The notes: generated by a model not told the origin, from the letters alone. A stretch of DNA of 8,957 nucleotides from Rhodoferax sp. (GCA_020048295.1 JAIFMT010000036.1:1-8957), one strand, 5' to 3'; positions 1 to 8,460 are shown, counted from the stretch's first letter. A program made the numbers and translations.

Positions 1-551
1 ACCTTGCGCTTGCGCAGGTCGGTGTCGAGAATCATGGCAAATTCGTAGGCCGGGCCGAAACAGCTGGCGCCGGGCATGGCGCCCACCACGATCGGCCCGG
101 GATTCTTCAGGAATTCTTCGTAGTCGGCGAAAAACTCGAGTGCATGGTCCACGTGGCAGACCGAATGAGTATGGCCGCCGCCGCCCGAGCTGACCGGGCC
201 GGCACCGGCAATCTCATCAAACGCCAGCTTGGGGCCGGTGGTGATCACCAGGTAGTCGTAATCCAGCGTTTCGCCACCGGCGAGCACCAGCTTGCTGGCC
301 TCTGCATCAATCTGTGTCACGGCTTTGGGGATAAAGGCGATGCCTTTGCGCTGCACATACGGCGCAATCGGCAGCGTCACCGCCTCACGCGTGCGCCAGC
401 CTACCGCCACCCAGGGATTGCTTGGCACAAACTGAAAATAGTCGGTGCTGTTAACCACCGTGACGCGATGCTCTTTGGGTAGCGCCTCGCGCATTTCGTA
501 AGCGGCAGGCAAGCCGCCAATGCCAGCGCCCATGATGACGATATGTGCCAT
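1..551 (-). CDS. Sulfide:quinone oxidoreductase-like FAD protein (N-terminal part, runs off the left edge)
   Basis: The first 183 codons are visible; the rest lies beyond base 1. Translation opens with a Rossmann dinucleotide motif GAGIGG (residues 8-13), typical of FAD-binding pyridine nucleotide-disulfide oxidoreductases. It continues with YFQFVPSNPWVAVGW (from about residue 38) and a TTGP segment (104-107), as in sulfide:quinone oxidoreductases. Two cysteines, C132 and C164, are 32 residues apart, the same spacing as Cys124 and Cys156 of the Aquifex enzyme, where they take part in FAD attachment and sulfide oxidation. By family, the enzyme would be membrane-peripheral, oxidising sulfide to sulfur or polysulfide and passing electrons to quinone. 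The third expected cysteine is outside the window. The ATG is well supported by AGGAGA at 558-563. A type II NADH dehydrogenase-like or flavocytochrome c-like relative is the main alternative. Confidence 0.8.
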   Translation of the reverse strand, partial: MAHIVIMGAGIGGLPAAYEMREALPKEHRVTVVNSTDYFQFVPSNPWVAVGWRTREAVTLPIAPYVQRKGIAFIPKAVTQIDAEASKLVLAGGETLDYDYLVITTGPKLAFDEIAGAGPVSSGGGGHTHSVCHVDHALEFFADYEEFLKNPGPIVVGAMPGASCFGPAYEFAMILDTDLRKRK

Positions 552-557
552 GTGTTG

Positions 558-563
558 TCTCCT
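558..563 (-). promoter_or_regulatory. Strong ribosome binding site of the SQR-like gene
   Basis: Minus-strand AGGAGA sits 6 bases before the ATG at 549-551 and fixes that start. Confidence 0.75.
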
Positions 564-565
564 GT

Positions 566-594
566 TGTATAACTAACGATGAATATTGTCGCAA
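566..594 (-). promoter_or_regulatory. Possible sigma70-type promoter for the SQR-like gene
   Basis: On the minus strand TTGCGA (589-594) and TATACA (566-571) are separated by exactly 17 bases, close to the -35/-10 consensus. The expected transcription start would fall at about 559-560, overlapping the Shine-Dalgarno at 558-563, so the mRNA would have almost no leader. This geometry makes the call uncertain; the match may be chance in an AT-rich spacer, or the real promoter may lie further upstream. Confidence 0.3.
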
Positions 595-622
595 AAAACC
601 ACCGACACTTCGCATGACTGAT

Positions 623-641
623 GGCGCTAGAGTTAAGCGCC
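623..641 (-). terminator. Hairpin after ssb, possible weak terminator
   Basis: GGCGCT (623-628) and AGCGCC (636-641) form a perfect 6-bp stem with a 7-base loop, 22 bases past the ssb stop codon. No T-run follows directly in the direction of ssb transcription; a six-T run comes about 25 bases later. It is therefore not a classical intrinsic terminator, and only the stem itself is certain. Confidence 0.35.
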
Positions 642-663
642 TTGCACACGATTAGCGTGGGTG

Positions 664-1194
664 CTAGAACGGAATGTCGTCATCCATGTCGTCAAAACTG
701 CTGCCTGGCCGATCGTGGCCAGTGGGTGCTGGTGTGGGTGGAGACTGGCGAATGGCTGCCGGACTGGGGCGTGATGGGGGCGTCGGGCGCGGCGCATAGC
801 TGTTGCCGGCACCACTGTCAAAGCTGTCGTCGCCGTCACCGCCGGCTGGCACTCCCATGCCTTGGCGGCTACCGAGCATTTGCATCTGATCGGCACGGAT
901 TTCGGTGGCATACTTTTCGATGCCGTCCTTGTCGGTGTACTTGTTGGTTTTGATGCGCCCTTCCACATAGACCTGGGAGCCCTTGCGCAGGTATTGCTCG
1001 ACCACTTCTGCCAGTCGGCCAAAGAAAGACACCCGATGCCATTCGGTTTCTTCGACCATTTCACCCGCCCGGTTCTTGTATTTGCTGCTGGTCGCAATCG
1101 TGACGTTGGCCACGCGGTCGCCACTGGGGAACGTGCGCACCTCCGGGTCACGCCCCAGATTGCCCACCAGAATCACCTTGTTCACGGAAGCCAT
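664..1194 (-). CDS. ssb: Single-stranded DNA-binding protein SSB
   Basis: This 176-residue protein has the full bacterial SSB layout. Residues 1 to about 108 are the OB-fold, starting [18 protein letters not shown] and including ETEWHRV (around W52), GSQVYVEG and [13 protein letters not shown] Gly/Pro/Ser-rich flexible linker (about 109-167) follows, then the acidic tip DDMDDDIPF (168-176), which in known SSBs docks partner proteins such as RecO, PriA, exonuclease I and the polymerase chi subunit. It coats single-stranded DNA as a tetramer during replication, repair and recombination. The ATG is preceded by minus-strand AAGGG (1203-1207) at 8 bases. It lies 28 bp downstream of the MFS gene and probably shares its transcript. 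Length and motifs are normal. Confidence 0.97.
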   Translation of the reverse strand: MASVNKVILVGNLGRDPEVRTFPSGDRVANVTIATSSKYKNRAGEMVEETEWHRVSFFGRLAEVVEQYLRKGSQVYVEGRIKTNKYTDKDGIEKYATEIRADQMQMLGSRQGMGVPAGGDGDDSFDSGAGNSYAPRPTPPSRPSPAAIRQSPPTPAPTGHDRPGSSFDDMDDDIPF

Positions 1195-1222
1195 TTTTTA
1201 TGCCCTTGTCAAAAGTTTCAGT

Positions 1223-2473
1223 TTAGCCGGCTTTCAACGTCGGCTCGTGGACTTTTCCGGTACTGGCAGACATCGGCCAAGCCAACGCCAACCACAAGGC
1301 CATCAGTCCGGCACACACGGCAAACAGGCTGTGTGCACCACCGTGTTTCATCAGCCAGCCGCCACCCATACCGCCAGCAAAAAATCCCAGCGACTGCAGC
1401 GTGTTGTAAACGCCCATGGCCGCCCCCCGGGCGTTGGCCGGGGCCTGGCGCGAGACCATGCTGGGCTGGCTGGCTTCAAGCACGTTGAAGGCGTAAAAAA
1501 ACACAAACAGCAAGCCCCCCAGTGTCAGCAAGCCGGGCGATTGGTCCAGTAGCAGCCACAAGGCCAGCTGCACCAGCACCATCAGGCCAATGCTGGTGAG
1601 GAACACGCCGCGCAGGTAGCCACGCTTTTCCAGCTGGAACAAGCTGCCTCCCATCACCACAAACGAGCCCAACACCGCCGGCAGGTATACCTGCCAGTGC
1701 TGCGCGCGCGGCAAGCCGGCCTGCACCAGCATGGCCGGCAGCGCCATCCACATGGCCAACTGCACTGCGTGCAAAATCAACACCCCCAGATTGAGTCGCA
1801 GCAACGCGGCAGATTGCAGCACATCGTACAAATTGCCGCGCGGCAGGTTTTTGTGCGCTTGCGGCTCGGGCGGCACCCACCAGATGACTGCGCCAACCCC
1901 CAGCAGCGCCAGCACCGCCGTCAAGCCGAAAATGCCCGCCAGCCCGATCCAGGCGGCCAACACCGGTGCCGCCACCAGCGACAAGGCAAACATCAGCCCG
2001 ATGCTGCCACCCACCAGCGCCATCGACTTGGTGCGCACCGCATCACGCGTCTGATCCGCCAGCAGCGCCGTGACCGCCGCCGACACCGCACCGGCACCCT
2101 GCACCGCGCGGCCAATGGCCAACCATAGCAGCGACGGCGCCAGTGCGGCCACCAGGCTGCCGGCGGCAAATACCAGCAGTCCGAAAACGATGACCGGCTT
2201 GCGCCCCAGCCGGTCGGAGGCCAGCCCGTAAAGAAACTGCAGCAGCGCCTGCGTCAGGCCATAAATACCCATGGTCAAGCCCACCATGGCCGCGTCGTCG
2301 CCGCCGGGATAATGTCCAGCCTCGATGGCGAACACCGGCAAGATCAAGAACAGGCCCAGCATGCGCAGGCCAAAAATGGAGGCCAGGGAAAAACTGGCGC
2401 GCAGCTCTACGGGAAGCAGGGCCGTGCTGGTAGGGGTGCCGGCAGACACCGGCGCGGCATTCACTTCAGACAA
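1223..2473 (-). CDS. MFS transporter, YajR-like, 12 membrane helices expected
   Basis: This is a hydrophobic protein of about 416 residues from the chosen start. It carries MFS motif A, GLASDRLGRK (83-92), in the loop after helix 2. The surrounding sequence resembles E. coli YajR: FGLRMLGLFLILPVFAIEAG in helix 1, GIYGLTQALLQFLYG, GRAVQGAGAVSAAV, AMGVYNTLQSLGFFAGG. It should be a proton-driven inner-membrane exporter of unknown substrate. Unlike YajR, it ends shortly after the last helix and has no C-terminal ferredoxin-like YAM domain. The open frame extends to 2608, but that extra stretch (KTRHDSQGSW onward) is polar, arginine/proline-rich and has no visible ribosome site. A TTG at 2471-2473 has GGAG (2481-2484) 7 bases upstream, so I chose it; a GTG at 2462-2464 is a weaker option. 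It lies upstream of ssb and divergent from uvrA. Confidence 0.88.
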   Translation of the reverse strand: MSEVNAAPVSAGTPTSTALLPVELRASFSLASIFGLRMLGLFLILPVFAIEAGHYPGGDDAAMVGLTMGIYGLTQALLQFLYGLASDRLGRKPVIVFGLLVFAAGSLVAALAPSLLWLAIGRAVQGAGAVSAAVTALLADQTRDAVRTKSMALVGGSIGLMFALSLVAAPVLAAWIGLAGIFGLTAVLALLGVGAVIWWVPPEPQAHKNLPRGNLYDVLQSAALLRLNLGVLILHAVQLAMWMALPAMLVQAGLPRAQHWQVYLPAVLGSFVVMGGSLFQLEKRGYLRGVFLTSIGLMVLVQLALWLLLDQSPGLLTLGGLLFVFFYAFNVLEASQPSMVSRQAPANARGAAMGVYNTLQSLGFFAGGMGGGWLMKHGGAHSLFAVCAGLMALWLALAWPMSASTGKVHEPTLKAG

Positions 2474-2480
2474 GGGGTTT

Positions 2481-2484
2481 CTCC
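2481..2484 (-). promoter_or_regulatory. Ribosome binding site that decides a TTG start for the MFS gene
   Basis: Minus-strand GGAG is 7 bases from the TTG at 2471-2473. This places the start 45 codons inside the longest open frame and gives a normal short MFS N-terminus. Confidence 0.6.
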
Positions 2485-2546
2485 GAAAGCATACAAACGG
2501 CCCAGGCCGGGGCCGCCCAAGCGCCGGATTGTCCCCGATTCGCACA

Positions 2547-2565
2547 GGACCGGACTCGCCGGTCC
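2547..2565. promoter_or_regulatory. Perfect inverted repeat between the divergent MFS and uvrA genes
   Basis: GGACCGG (2547-2553) and CCGGTCC (2559-2565) form a 7-bp perfect dyad around a 5-base centre (ACTCG). It lies 8 bases before a TTGACT (2573-2578) that could be a -35 element for uvrA, although no good -10 is seen 16-18 bases further on. The position suits an operator for the divergent pair, or a hairpin in the MFS leader if that transcript starts close to uvrA. No LexA-type CTGT-N8-ACAG box was found in 2474-2633, although uvrA and ssb are SOS genes in E. coli. Confidence 0.4.
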
Positions 2566-2633
2566 AACTGCCTTGACTATCATGGCGGGTTTTCAGGTGC
2601 ATTTTCACCGTCCATTTTTAAGCAGTCATCATC

Positions 2634-5600
2634 TTGAACACCTCAGAAGACGGCAAATACCTTGTTGCTGCCCTGCAGCATCAGTTCATCAGCATTCGCG
2701 GGGCGCGCACGCACAACCTGAAAAACCTCGACCTCGACATTCCGCGCAACCAGCTGGTGGTGATAACGGGTTTAAGTGGCTCGGGCAAGTCCAGTCTGGC
2801 GTTTGACACGCTGTATGCCGAAGGCCAGCGTCGCTATGTGGAGAGCCTGTCCACCTACGCGCGCCAGTTCCTGCAACTGATGGACAAGCCCGATGTCGAT
2901 GTGATCGAAGGCTTAAGCCCTGCCATTTCCATCGAGCAAAAGGCCACTAGCCACAATCCGCGCTCCACCGTCGGCACGGTGACCGAAATCCACGACTACC
3001 TGCGTCTGCTGTTTGCCCGCGCCGGCACGCCGTATTGCCCCGAGCATGACCTGCCCTTGCAGTCACAAACCGTCAGCCAGATGGTCGATGCGGTGCTGGC
3101 CTTGCCCGCCGATACGCGGCTGATGATCGTGGCGCCTTTGGCGCGCGAGAAAAAGGGCGAGTTTCTGGACGTCTTTGCCGACATGCAGGCGCAGGGTTAT
3201 GTGCGCTTTCGCATCAATGGCGTGGCGTACGAGTTTGACCAGTTGCCGGCCCTGAAGAAGACCGAAAAACACGACATCGACGTGGTGATCGACCGCATCA
3301 AGGTGCGCCACGCGCCAACGCAAGCCGTTGACCTGACCCACCTGAGCGCAGAGGGCGGGGCTCTCAACGCCCGCGAAGCCCGCGCTGACTTCGATGCCCT
3401 GCGCCAGCGCCTGGCCGAAAGTTTTGAAGCAGCCCTGCGACTCGCCGCCGGACGTGCCATAGCCGTCGAATTAGATAGCACGATGCACAATCAGGAAAAT
3501 GGCTACAGGCCAAAAGAGCACTTATTTAACGCCAAGTTCGCGTGCCCCGTGTGCAGCTACTCGATTGCTGAGCTCGAACCACGCCTGTTTTCGTTCAACT
3601 CGCCGCTGGGGGCCTGCCCAAGCTGCGACGGTTTGGGGCAACAAGATTTTTTTGACCCGGCACGGGTGGTGGCGTTCCCAACGCTGAGCCTGGCCAGCGG
3701 TGCCATCAAGGGCTGGGACCGGCGCAACGCCTACTACTTTGCCATGCTGGAGAGCCTGGCCGCACACTACAAGTTTGACATCGAGCAGCCGTTTGAGGCC
3801 TTGCCCGAGCGCGTGCAACTGGCGGTATTGCAGGGTTCGGGCGCGGAGGAAATCAAATTTTCTTACGCCATGGCGTCAGGCGCGGGTGCCGCCAAGAAGG
3901 TCAGCAAAAAGCATCCGTTCGAAGGCATCATCCCCAACATGCAGCGGCGCTATCGCGAAACCGACTCCAGCGTGGTGCGCGAAGACCTGGCCCGCTATCG
4001 CAGCACGCAGCCCTGCCCGGACTGTGGCGGCAGCCGCCTGCGACTGGCGGCGCGGCATGTGAAGATTGGCGAAGGCGCTCAGGCGCGCGCCATTTTTGAG
4101 CTGAGCCGGCAGACGCTGGCCGGCTGTTTTGCCTATTTCGGCAGCCTGAAAATGGCCGGTGCCAAAGGCGACATTGCTGCCAAGGTGGTGCGTGAAATCA
4201 GCCTGCGGCTGAAATTCCTCAACGACGTTGGGCTGACTTACCTCAGCCTGGACCGCAGCGCCGAGACCTTGAGCGGGGGCGAATCGCAGCGCATCCGGCT
4301 GGCCAGCCAGATTGGCTCGGGGTTGACCGGCGTGATGTATGTGCTCGACGAGCCCAGCATCGGCCTGCACCAGCGCGACAACGACCGCCTGATCGACACG
4401 CTCAAGCACCTGCGCGACATTGGCAACAGCGTGCTGGTGGTCGAGCACGACGAGGACATGATGCGCGCCGCCGATCACATCATCGACCTGGGGCCGGGTG
4501 CTGGCGTGCATGGCGGGCGTGTGATGGCGCAGGGCACGTTTGAGCAGGTCAGGGCCAGTCCTGATTCGCTGACCGGGCAGTACTTGGCGCATACCCTGAA
4601 GATTGATGTGCCGGCAAAGCGCACCGACTGGCTGACCTCGGAGCCCGTCAAAGTCAGCGACAAGCCCAAAGCCACGCGCTTTGCGCCGAGCCCGGCGGCC
4701 ACCCGGCGGGCAGCACGTGAAGCCGTGCATCTGGCCACGCAGGGCGAGTTGCAGGCGCTCAAGGTCATCGGTGCCCGCGGCCATAACCTGACGGGGGTGG
4801 ATGTGGCGTTTCCGGTCGGGCTGTTCACCTGCGTCACCGGCGTGTCGGGCTCTGGCAAATCCACGCTGGTCAACGACACACTCTACAAAGCCGTGGCGCG
4901 TACCATTTACCGTGCGCATGACGAGCCCGCCGAGCACACCGCCATCGAAGGCATCGAGTACTTCGACAAGGTCATCAATGTTGATCAGTCACCCATTGGC
5001 CGTACGCCGCGCAGCAACCCGGCCACCTACACCGGCCTGTTCACCCCCATCCGCGAGCTGATGGCCGAGGTGCCGACCGCCCGCGAGCGCGGTTATGGCC
5101 CGGGCCGCTTCAGCTTCAATATCAGCCAGGCCAGCGGCGGCGGGCGCTGCGAAGCCTGCGAGGGCGACGGCGTAGTGAAGGTTGAAATGCACTTTTTGCC
5201 CGATGTGTATGTGCCGTGCGACGTGTGCCAGGGCAAGCGCTACAACCGCGAGACGCTGGAAGTGCTTTACAAAGGCAAGAACATTGCGCAAATCCTCGAC
5301 TTGACCGTGGAAGCCGCGCATGAGTTCTTCAAGGCCGTTCCCACCATTGCACGCAAGCTGCACACCTTGCTGGACGTGGGACTGTCCTACATCCGGCTCG
5401 GTCAAGCCGCCACCACGCTCTCAGGCGGCGAGGCGCAGCGCGTCAAGCTGGCGCTGGACGGCCTGCACTTTGCAGACATCAAGCTGCTGCTACAGGTGCT
5501 GCACCAGTTGCGCGACGCCGGCAACACCATTGTGGTGATCGAGCACAACCTGGATGTCATCAAAACGGCTGACTGGCTGATCGACATGGGCCCCGAGGGC

Positions 5601-5699
5601 GGTAGCGGCGGCGGCAGCGTGGTGGGGGTTGGCACGCCCGAGACACTGGCGGCCAATGCGGCCAGCCACACCGGGCGCTATCTGGCGCGGCTGCTGTAA
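2634..5699 (+). CDS. uvrA: UvrA, excinuclease ABC subunit A, lacking the second Walker B motif
   Basis: UvrA dimers find DNA damage and load UvrB in nucleotide excision repair. This 1021-residue protein shows, in order: Walker A1 GLSGSGKS (46-53); zinc finger 1 with Cys 304, 307, 328 and 331; ABC signature 1 LSGGESQR (from 546); Walker B1 YVLDEPS with D572 and E573; a long basic linker (about 656-709); Walker A2 GVSGSGKS (736-743); zinc finger 2 with Cys 839, 842, 862 and 865; signature 2 LSGGEAQR (929-936). Directly after it, [13 protein letters not shown] replaces the usual VKLA-(20 residues including LYILDEPTT)-GLHFADI. About 18 residues are missing in frame, with the second Walker B strand and catalytic Glu. 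The H-loop VVIEHNLD follows normally. Residues 281-293 look like an insertion derived from a repeat. The start is TTG: an in-frame stop lies at 2619-2621 and no ATG is usable nearby; the ribosome site is weak. The family call is certain; whether this copy is fully active is doubtful. Confidence 0.97.
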   Translation: MNTSEDGKYLVAALQHQFISIRGARTHNLKNLDLDIPRNQLVVITGLSGSGKSSLAFDTLYAEGQRRYVESLSTYARQFLQLMDKPDVDVIEGLSPAISIEQKATSHNPRSTVGTVTEIHDYLRLLFARAGTPYCPEHDLPLQSQTVSQMVDAVLALPADTRLMIVAPLAREKKGEFLDVFADMQAQGYVRFRINGVAYEFDQLPALKKTEKHDIDVVIDRIKVRHAPTQAVDLTHLSAEGGALNAREARADFDALRQRLAESFEAALRLAAGRAIAVELDSTMHNQENGYRPKEHLFNAKFACPVCSYSIAELEPRLFSFNSPLGACPSCDGLGQQDFFDPARVVAFPTLSLASGAIKGWDRRNAYYFAMLESLAAHYKFDIEQPFEALPERVQLAVLQGSGAEEIKFSYAMASGAGAAKKVSKKHPFEGIIPNMQRRYRETDSSVVREDLARYRSTQPCPDCGGSRLRLAARHVKIGEGAQARAIFELSRQTLAGCFAYFGSLKMAGAKGDIAAKVVREISLRLKFLNDVGLTYLSLDRSAETLSGGESQRIRLASQIGSGLTGVMYVLDEPSIGLHQRDNDRLIDTLKHLRDIGNSVLVVEHDEDMMRAADHIIDLGPGAGVHGGRVMAQGTFEQVRASPDSLTGQYLAHTLKIDVPAKRTDWLTSEPVKVSDKPKATRFAPSPAATRRAAREAVHLATQGELQALKVIGARGHNLTGVDVAFPVGLFTCVTGVSGSGKSTLVNDTLYKAVARTIYRAHDEPAEHTAIEGIEYFDKVINVDQSPIGRTPRSNPATYTGLFTPIRELMAEVPTARERGYGPGRFSFNISQASGGGRCEACEGDGVVKVEMHFLPDVYVPCDVCQGKRYNRETLEVLYKGKNIAQILDLTVEAAHEFFKAVPTIARKLHTLLDVGLSYIRLGQAATTLSGGEAQRVKLALDGLHFADIKLLLQVLHQLRDAGNTIVVIEHNLDVIKTADWLIDMGPEGGSGGGSVVGVGTPETLAANAASHTGRYLARLL
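3474..3511 (+). repeat. Repeat-like 38-bp patch inside uvrA
   Basis: GATAGC, 21 bases, GGCTA, 2 bases, GGCC: the same spacing and the same anchor blocks as the intergenic copy at 8496-8533. The 21-base centres agree at about 9 positions. It encodes UvrA residues 281-293 and uses codons rare in the rest of the gene (TTA just before it, AGG inside it). E. coli UvrA is about 8 residues shorter here, as I recall it. Common origin is inferred from two copies only. Confidence 0.45.
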
Positions 5700-5741
5700 A
5701 CCCGGGGGCGGCCAGCGCCGATCAGGCTTTAGACTTGGGTT

Positions 5742-6779
5742 ATGAAAAAACTGCTGCGTGACTTGTCTTTTCTGAGTGGCTTGCGTGACCGTCAGGCGAT
5801 GGATTTCGCACTGGTCAAGCTGGTCGCGCAAAGTGATTTGTGGCAATTCACCGCCGTGCGTTTGCTTCGCGCCGTGGGGCCACCGGACGACCAGCGCTGG
5901 GTGACGCTGGGTAAATTGGACGACCCGCACAACCAGCCCGAGCGCGACAAGTTCTGGTTTGACATCAGCACGCTGCCCCGGCTGGGTGATTTTGTTGACC
6001 GTGAGGCGGCCATCGTCACCGAGTCGGTGGTGCGCAGCGGCGACGGCCCGTTCACCACCGTGTTTCCGATCGACACCCAGGCCAGCGTGTGCAGCCTGCT
6101 CGAAGTCGAATCCGTCGCGGCCGTTTCGGCCGACACCGAGGCGCTGATCGACAGCGTGCTGCACCTTTATGAGAATCTGCAAAGCCTGCTGGACTATGGC
6201 GAGCGCGACGCGCTGACCGAACTGCTGAACCGCAAGACCTTTGACGGTGCTTTTTTGCGCGCCGCGCAAGTTCAGGAGGTGTCGTCCGAGCTGGAAGTGC
6301 CAGAGCGGCGTCTGGCGCAAGCGGCGGCCACGTATTGGCTCGCGGTGATCGACATCGACCACTTCAAGAACGTCAATGACAATTTTGGCCACCTGATTGG
6401 CGACGAGGTGTTGCTGCTGCTGGCGCGGCAAATGCGCGGCAATTTCCGTTTTTACGACCAGCTGTACCGTTTTGGCGGCGAAGAATTTGTGGTGCTGATG
6501 CGCTGCGCTGGCCACGGCGACGCGCAGGCGGCGCTGCAGCGTTTTCGCGTGCTGATCGAGGCGCATGCCTTTCCGCAGGTGGGGCACATCACCGTCAGCA
6601 TCGGCTTTGCGCCGCTGCGTGACAACGACACGCCCAGCGGTGCGTTTGACCGGGCCGACAAGGCGGTCTATCACGCCAAGACGCATGGCCGCAACCAGGT
6701 GTGCAGCTTTACCGCGCTCGTGGAAGCCGGCGAACTGGCCGAGCAGTCGGACGGCATTGAAGATGTCGACTATTTTTAG
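5742..6779 (+). CDS. Diguanylate cyclase with N-terminal GAF-like sensor region
   Basis: This 345-residue soluble protein would make cyclic di-GMP from two GTP. Residues 1 to about 160 have no membrane segment or signal peptide and look like a GAF-type sensory domain; the ligand is unknown. The GGDEF domain starts at DALTELLNRKTF, then has an extra loop of roughly 25 residues before VIDIDHFKNVNDNFGH. The active site is GGEEF (245-249), an accepted catalytic variant. RFYD (236-239) lies exactly five residues before it and fits the RxxD product-inhibition site, so the enzyme should be active and feedback-inhibited. VSIGF and ADKAVYHAKTHGRNQV close the domain. The ATG is 42 bp after uvrA with only a poor ribosome site (TTGGGTT). 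The CoA-transferase begins 12 bp after its stop, suggesting one transcript. Confidence 0.92.
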   Translation: MKKLLRDLSFLSGLRDRQAMDFALVKLVAQSDLWQFTAVRLLRAVGPPDDQRWVTLGKLDDPHNQPERDKFWFDISTLPRLGDFVDREAAIVTESVVRSGDGPFTTVFPIDTQASVCSLLEVESVAAVSADTEALIDSVLHLYENLQSLLDYGERDALTELLNRKTFDGAFLRAAQVQEVSSELEVPERRLAQAAATYWLAVIDIDHFKNVNDNFGHLIGDEVLLLLARQMRGNFRFYDQLYRFGGEEFVVLMRCAGHGDAQAALQRFRVLIEAHAFPQVGHITVSIGFAPLRDNDTPSGAFDRADKAVYHAKTHGRNQVCSFTALVEAGELAEQSDGIEDVDYF

Positions 6780-6791
6780 GGGTTTTCGGGC

Positions 6792-8417
6792 ATGCAAATC
6801 AACCAAAAGCCATCTGGCAACGCGCGGCGCAGCAAGGTCGTCAGTGCCTCAGAAGCGGTTGCGCTGATCCGCGATGGCGACAACGTGGCCACCGGCGGCT
6901 TTGTCGGCATCGGTTTTGCCGAAGGCATTGCGGTGGCACTGGAACAGCGCTTTTTGCAAGCCCTGGCCGACACCGGCAGCGGCGCGCCGCGCAACCTGAC
7001 GCTGATTTATGCCGCCGGCCAGGGCGACGGCAAGACGCGCGGGCTCAACCACTTTGGCCACGCCGGGCTGGTGCGCCGGGTGATTGGCGGGCACTGGGGG
7101 CTGGTGCCAGCCTTGCAGCAATTGGCCATCGACAACCAGATCGAGGCCTACAACCTGCCGCAAGGCGTCATCACCCACCTGTTTCGCGACATCGCGGCGG
7201 GCAAACCCGGCACGCTGACGCATGTCGGCCTCGACACCTTTGTCGATCCCATTCACGGTGGCGGCAAGATCAACGAATGCACCACGGTCGATCTGGTGCG
7301 GCGCATGACGATTGACGGACGCGACTGGCTGTTTTACCAGGCGCTGCCAATCCATGTGGGCATCATCCGCGCCACCACGGCGGATGCCGACGGCAACCTG
7401 ACGATGGAGCGCGAGGCCCTGACGCTCGAAGCCCTGGCCATCGCCACGGCGGCGCACAACAGTGGCGGCATCGTCATCGCGCAGGTGGAGCGCCTCGCCG
7501 AGCGCAATTCGCTGCACCCGCGCAGCGTCAAGATTCCTGGCGTGCTGGTCGATGCAGTGGTGGTGGCCACCGACCCGGCGCACCACATGCAAACCTTCAG
7601 CGAGGCCTACAACCCGGCGTATTCCGGCGAAATCCGCGTGCCGCTGAGTTTGATCACCCCCATGGCCCTGAGTGATCGCAAGGTGATTGCCCGGCGCGCC
7701 GCGCTGGAACTGGCCCCCGGCCAGGTGGTTAACCTCGGCATTGGCATGCCCGAAGGCGTGGCGGCGGTGGCCGCTGAAGAAAATGTGTTTGAACTGGTCA
7801 CGCTGACGGCCGAGCCCGGTGTGATTGGCGGCATACCCGCGGGCGGCATGAGCTTTGGCGCCGCCATCAACGCCCAGGCCATCATTGACCAGCCGAGCCA
7901 GTTTGACTTTTACGACGGCGGCGGGCTGGACGTGACCTTTCTCGGGCTGGCGCAGGCTGATGCGCAAGGCAACCTCAATGTCAGCAAGTTTGGCGGCCGG
8001 CTCTCGGGCGCGGGCGGCTTCATCAACATCAGCCAGAACGCCAAGAAAGTCGTATTTGTCGGTACCTTCACCGCCGGGGATTTGCAGGTGACGGTGGGCA
8101 ATGGCCGCCTGGGCATCCTGAAGGAAGGCAGCCAGCACAAATTTGTGGCGCAGGTGGAGCACCGCACCTTCAGCGCTCGCGAGGCGCTCAAACGCGGCCA
8201 GCAGGTGCGCTACATCACCGAACGCTGTGTGTTTCGGCTGGTGGCGCACGAGGGCTTGCCCGCACTGGAGCTGATCGAAATCGCGCCTGGCGTTGCGCTG
8301 CAGCAAGACATCCTGGCCCACATGGATTTTGTGCCACTGATCAGCCCGCAACTCAAACTGATGGATGCGGCGCTGTTCAGTGCCGATGGGTTTGGCCTGC
8401 GCCAGCGGTTGTTATAG
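6792..8417 (+). CDS. Acyl-CoA:acetate/3-ketoacid CoA-transferase, fused alpha-beta (YdiF/propionate CoA-transferase type)
   Basis: This 541-residue family I CoA-transferase has alpha-like and beta-like halves in one chain, like E. coli YdiF. It would move CoA between short-chain acyl-CoAs and free acids in the cytosol through a glutamyl-CoA intermediate. Shared landmarks are the N-terminal GGFVGIGF loop (35-42), [49 protein letters not shown]-like [12 protein letters not shown] and the C-terminal [29 protein letters not shown] and [15 protein letters not shown]. The likely catalytic glutamate is E341 in TAEPGVIGG, matching the TVETGPIGG segment of YdiF. Length is complete. The ATG follows AGGGG near 6778-6782, which overlaps the end of the cyclase gene, so translation may be coupled. 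The exact acyl substrate cannot be read from sequence. Confidence 0.93.
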   Translation: MQINQKPSGNARRSKVVSASEAVALIRDGDNVATGGFVGIGFAEGIAVALEQRFLQALADTGSGAPRNLTLIYAAGQGDGKTRGLNHFGHAGLVRRVIGGHWGLVPALQQLAIDNQIEAYNLPQGVITHLFRDIAAGKPGTLTHVGLDTFVDPIHGGGKINECTTVDLVRRMTIDGRDWLFYQALPIHVGIIRATTADADGNLTMEREALTLEALAIATAAHNSGGIVIAQVERLAERNSLHPRSVKIPGVLVDAVVVATDPAHHMQTFSEAYNPAYSGEIRVPLSLITPMALSDRKVIARRAALELAPGQVVNLGIGMPEGVAAVAAEENVFELVTLTAEPGVIGGIPAGGMSFGAAINAQAIIDQPSQFDFYDGGGLDVTFLGLAQADAQGNLNVSKFGGRLSGAGGFINISQNAKKVVFVGTFTAGDLQVTVGNGRLGILKEGSQHKFVAQVEHRTFSAREALKRGQQVRYITERCVFRLVAHEGLPALELIEIAPGVALQQDILAHMDFVPLISPQLKLMDAALFSADGFGLRQRLL

Positions 8418-8435
8418 CCCCAGGTTTTGCCCTGC

Positions 8436-8460
8436 CGGCTACGCCGCACGCGCGGCTACG
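8436..8460. repeat. Short GC-rich hairpin and direct repeats after the CoA-transferase
   Basis: CGGCTACG occurs at 8436-8443 and again at 8453-8460. Between them GCCGC (8443-8447) and GCGGC (8452-8456) form a 5-bp stem with a 4-base loop. The position, 25 bases past the stop codon, suits transcript end formation, but no T-run follows, so it is not a clear intrinsic terminator. Confidence 0.3.

Noticed and set aside
623..641. Third copy of the GATAGC/GGCTA repeat near GCGCTAGAG
   Set aside because: Only the GCTAGAG part fits; there is no GATAGC at the required 21-base spacing and no GGCC after it. Kept only as a plain hairpin.
2474..2608. N-terminal extension of the MFS protein up to an ATG at 2608
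   Set aside because: The added 45 residues are polar and lack a ribosome site, and they cover the divergent control region; the TTG at 2473 has a good GGAG.
3876..4937. 353-codon minus-strand open frame inside uvrA
   Set aside because: It lies opposite conserved UvrA ABC signature, Walker B1 and Walker A2 codons; its own product resembles nothing.
5700..5741. Terminator between uvrA and the cyclase gene
   Set aside because: The only pairing seen is a 4-bp GGCG/CGCC stem with no T-run, too weak to call; read-through is more likely.
5490..6806. 438-codon minus-strand open frame across the uvrA end and the cyclase
   Set aside because: It overlaps two well-supported genes, shows low-complexity His/Gln/Arg composition and no family resemblance.
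6849..8351. 500-codon open frame on the minus strand opposite the CoA-transferase
   Set aside because: Its translation is His/Gln/Arg-rich with no recognisable motif, while the plus strand encodes a full, motif-complete YdiF-type enzyme. It is a GC-rich antisense shadow.
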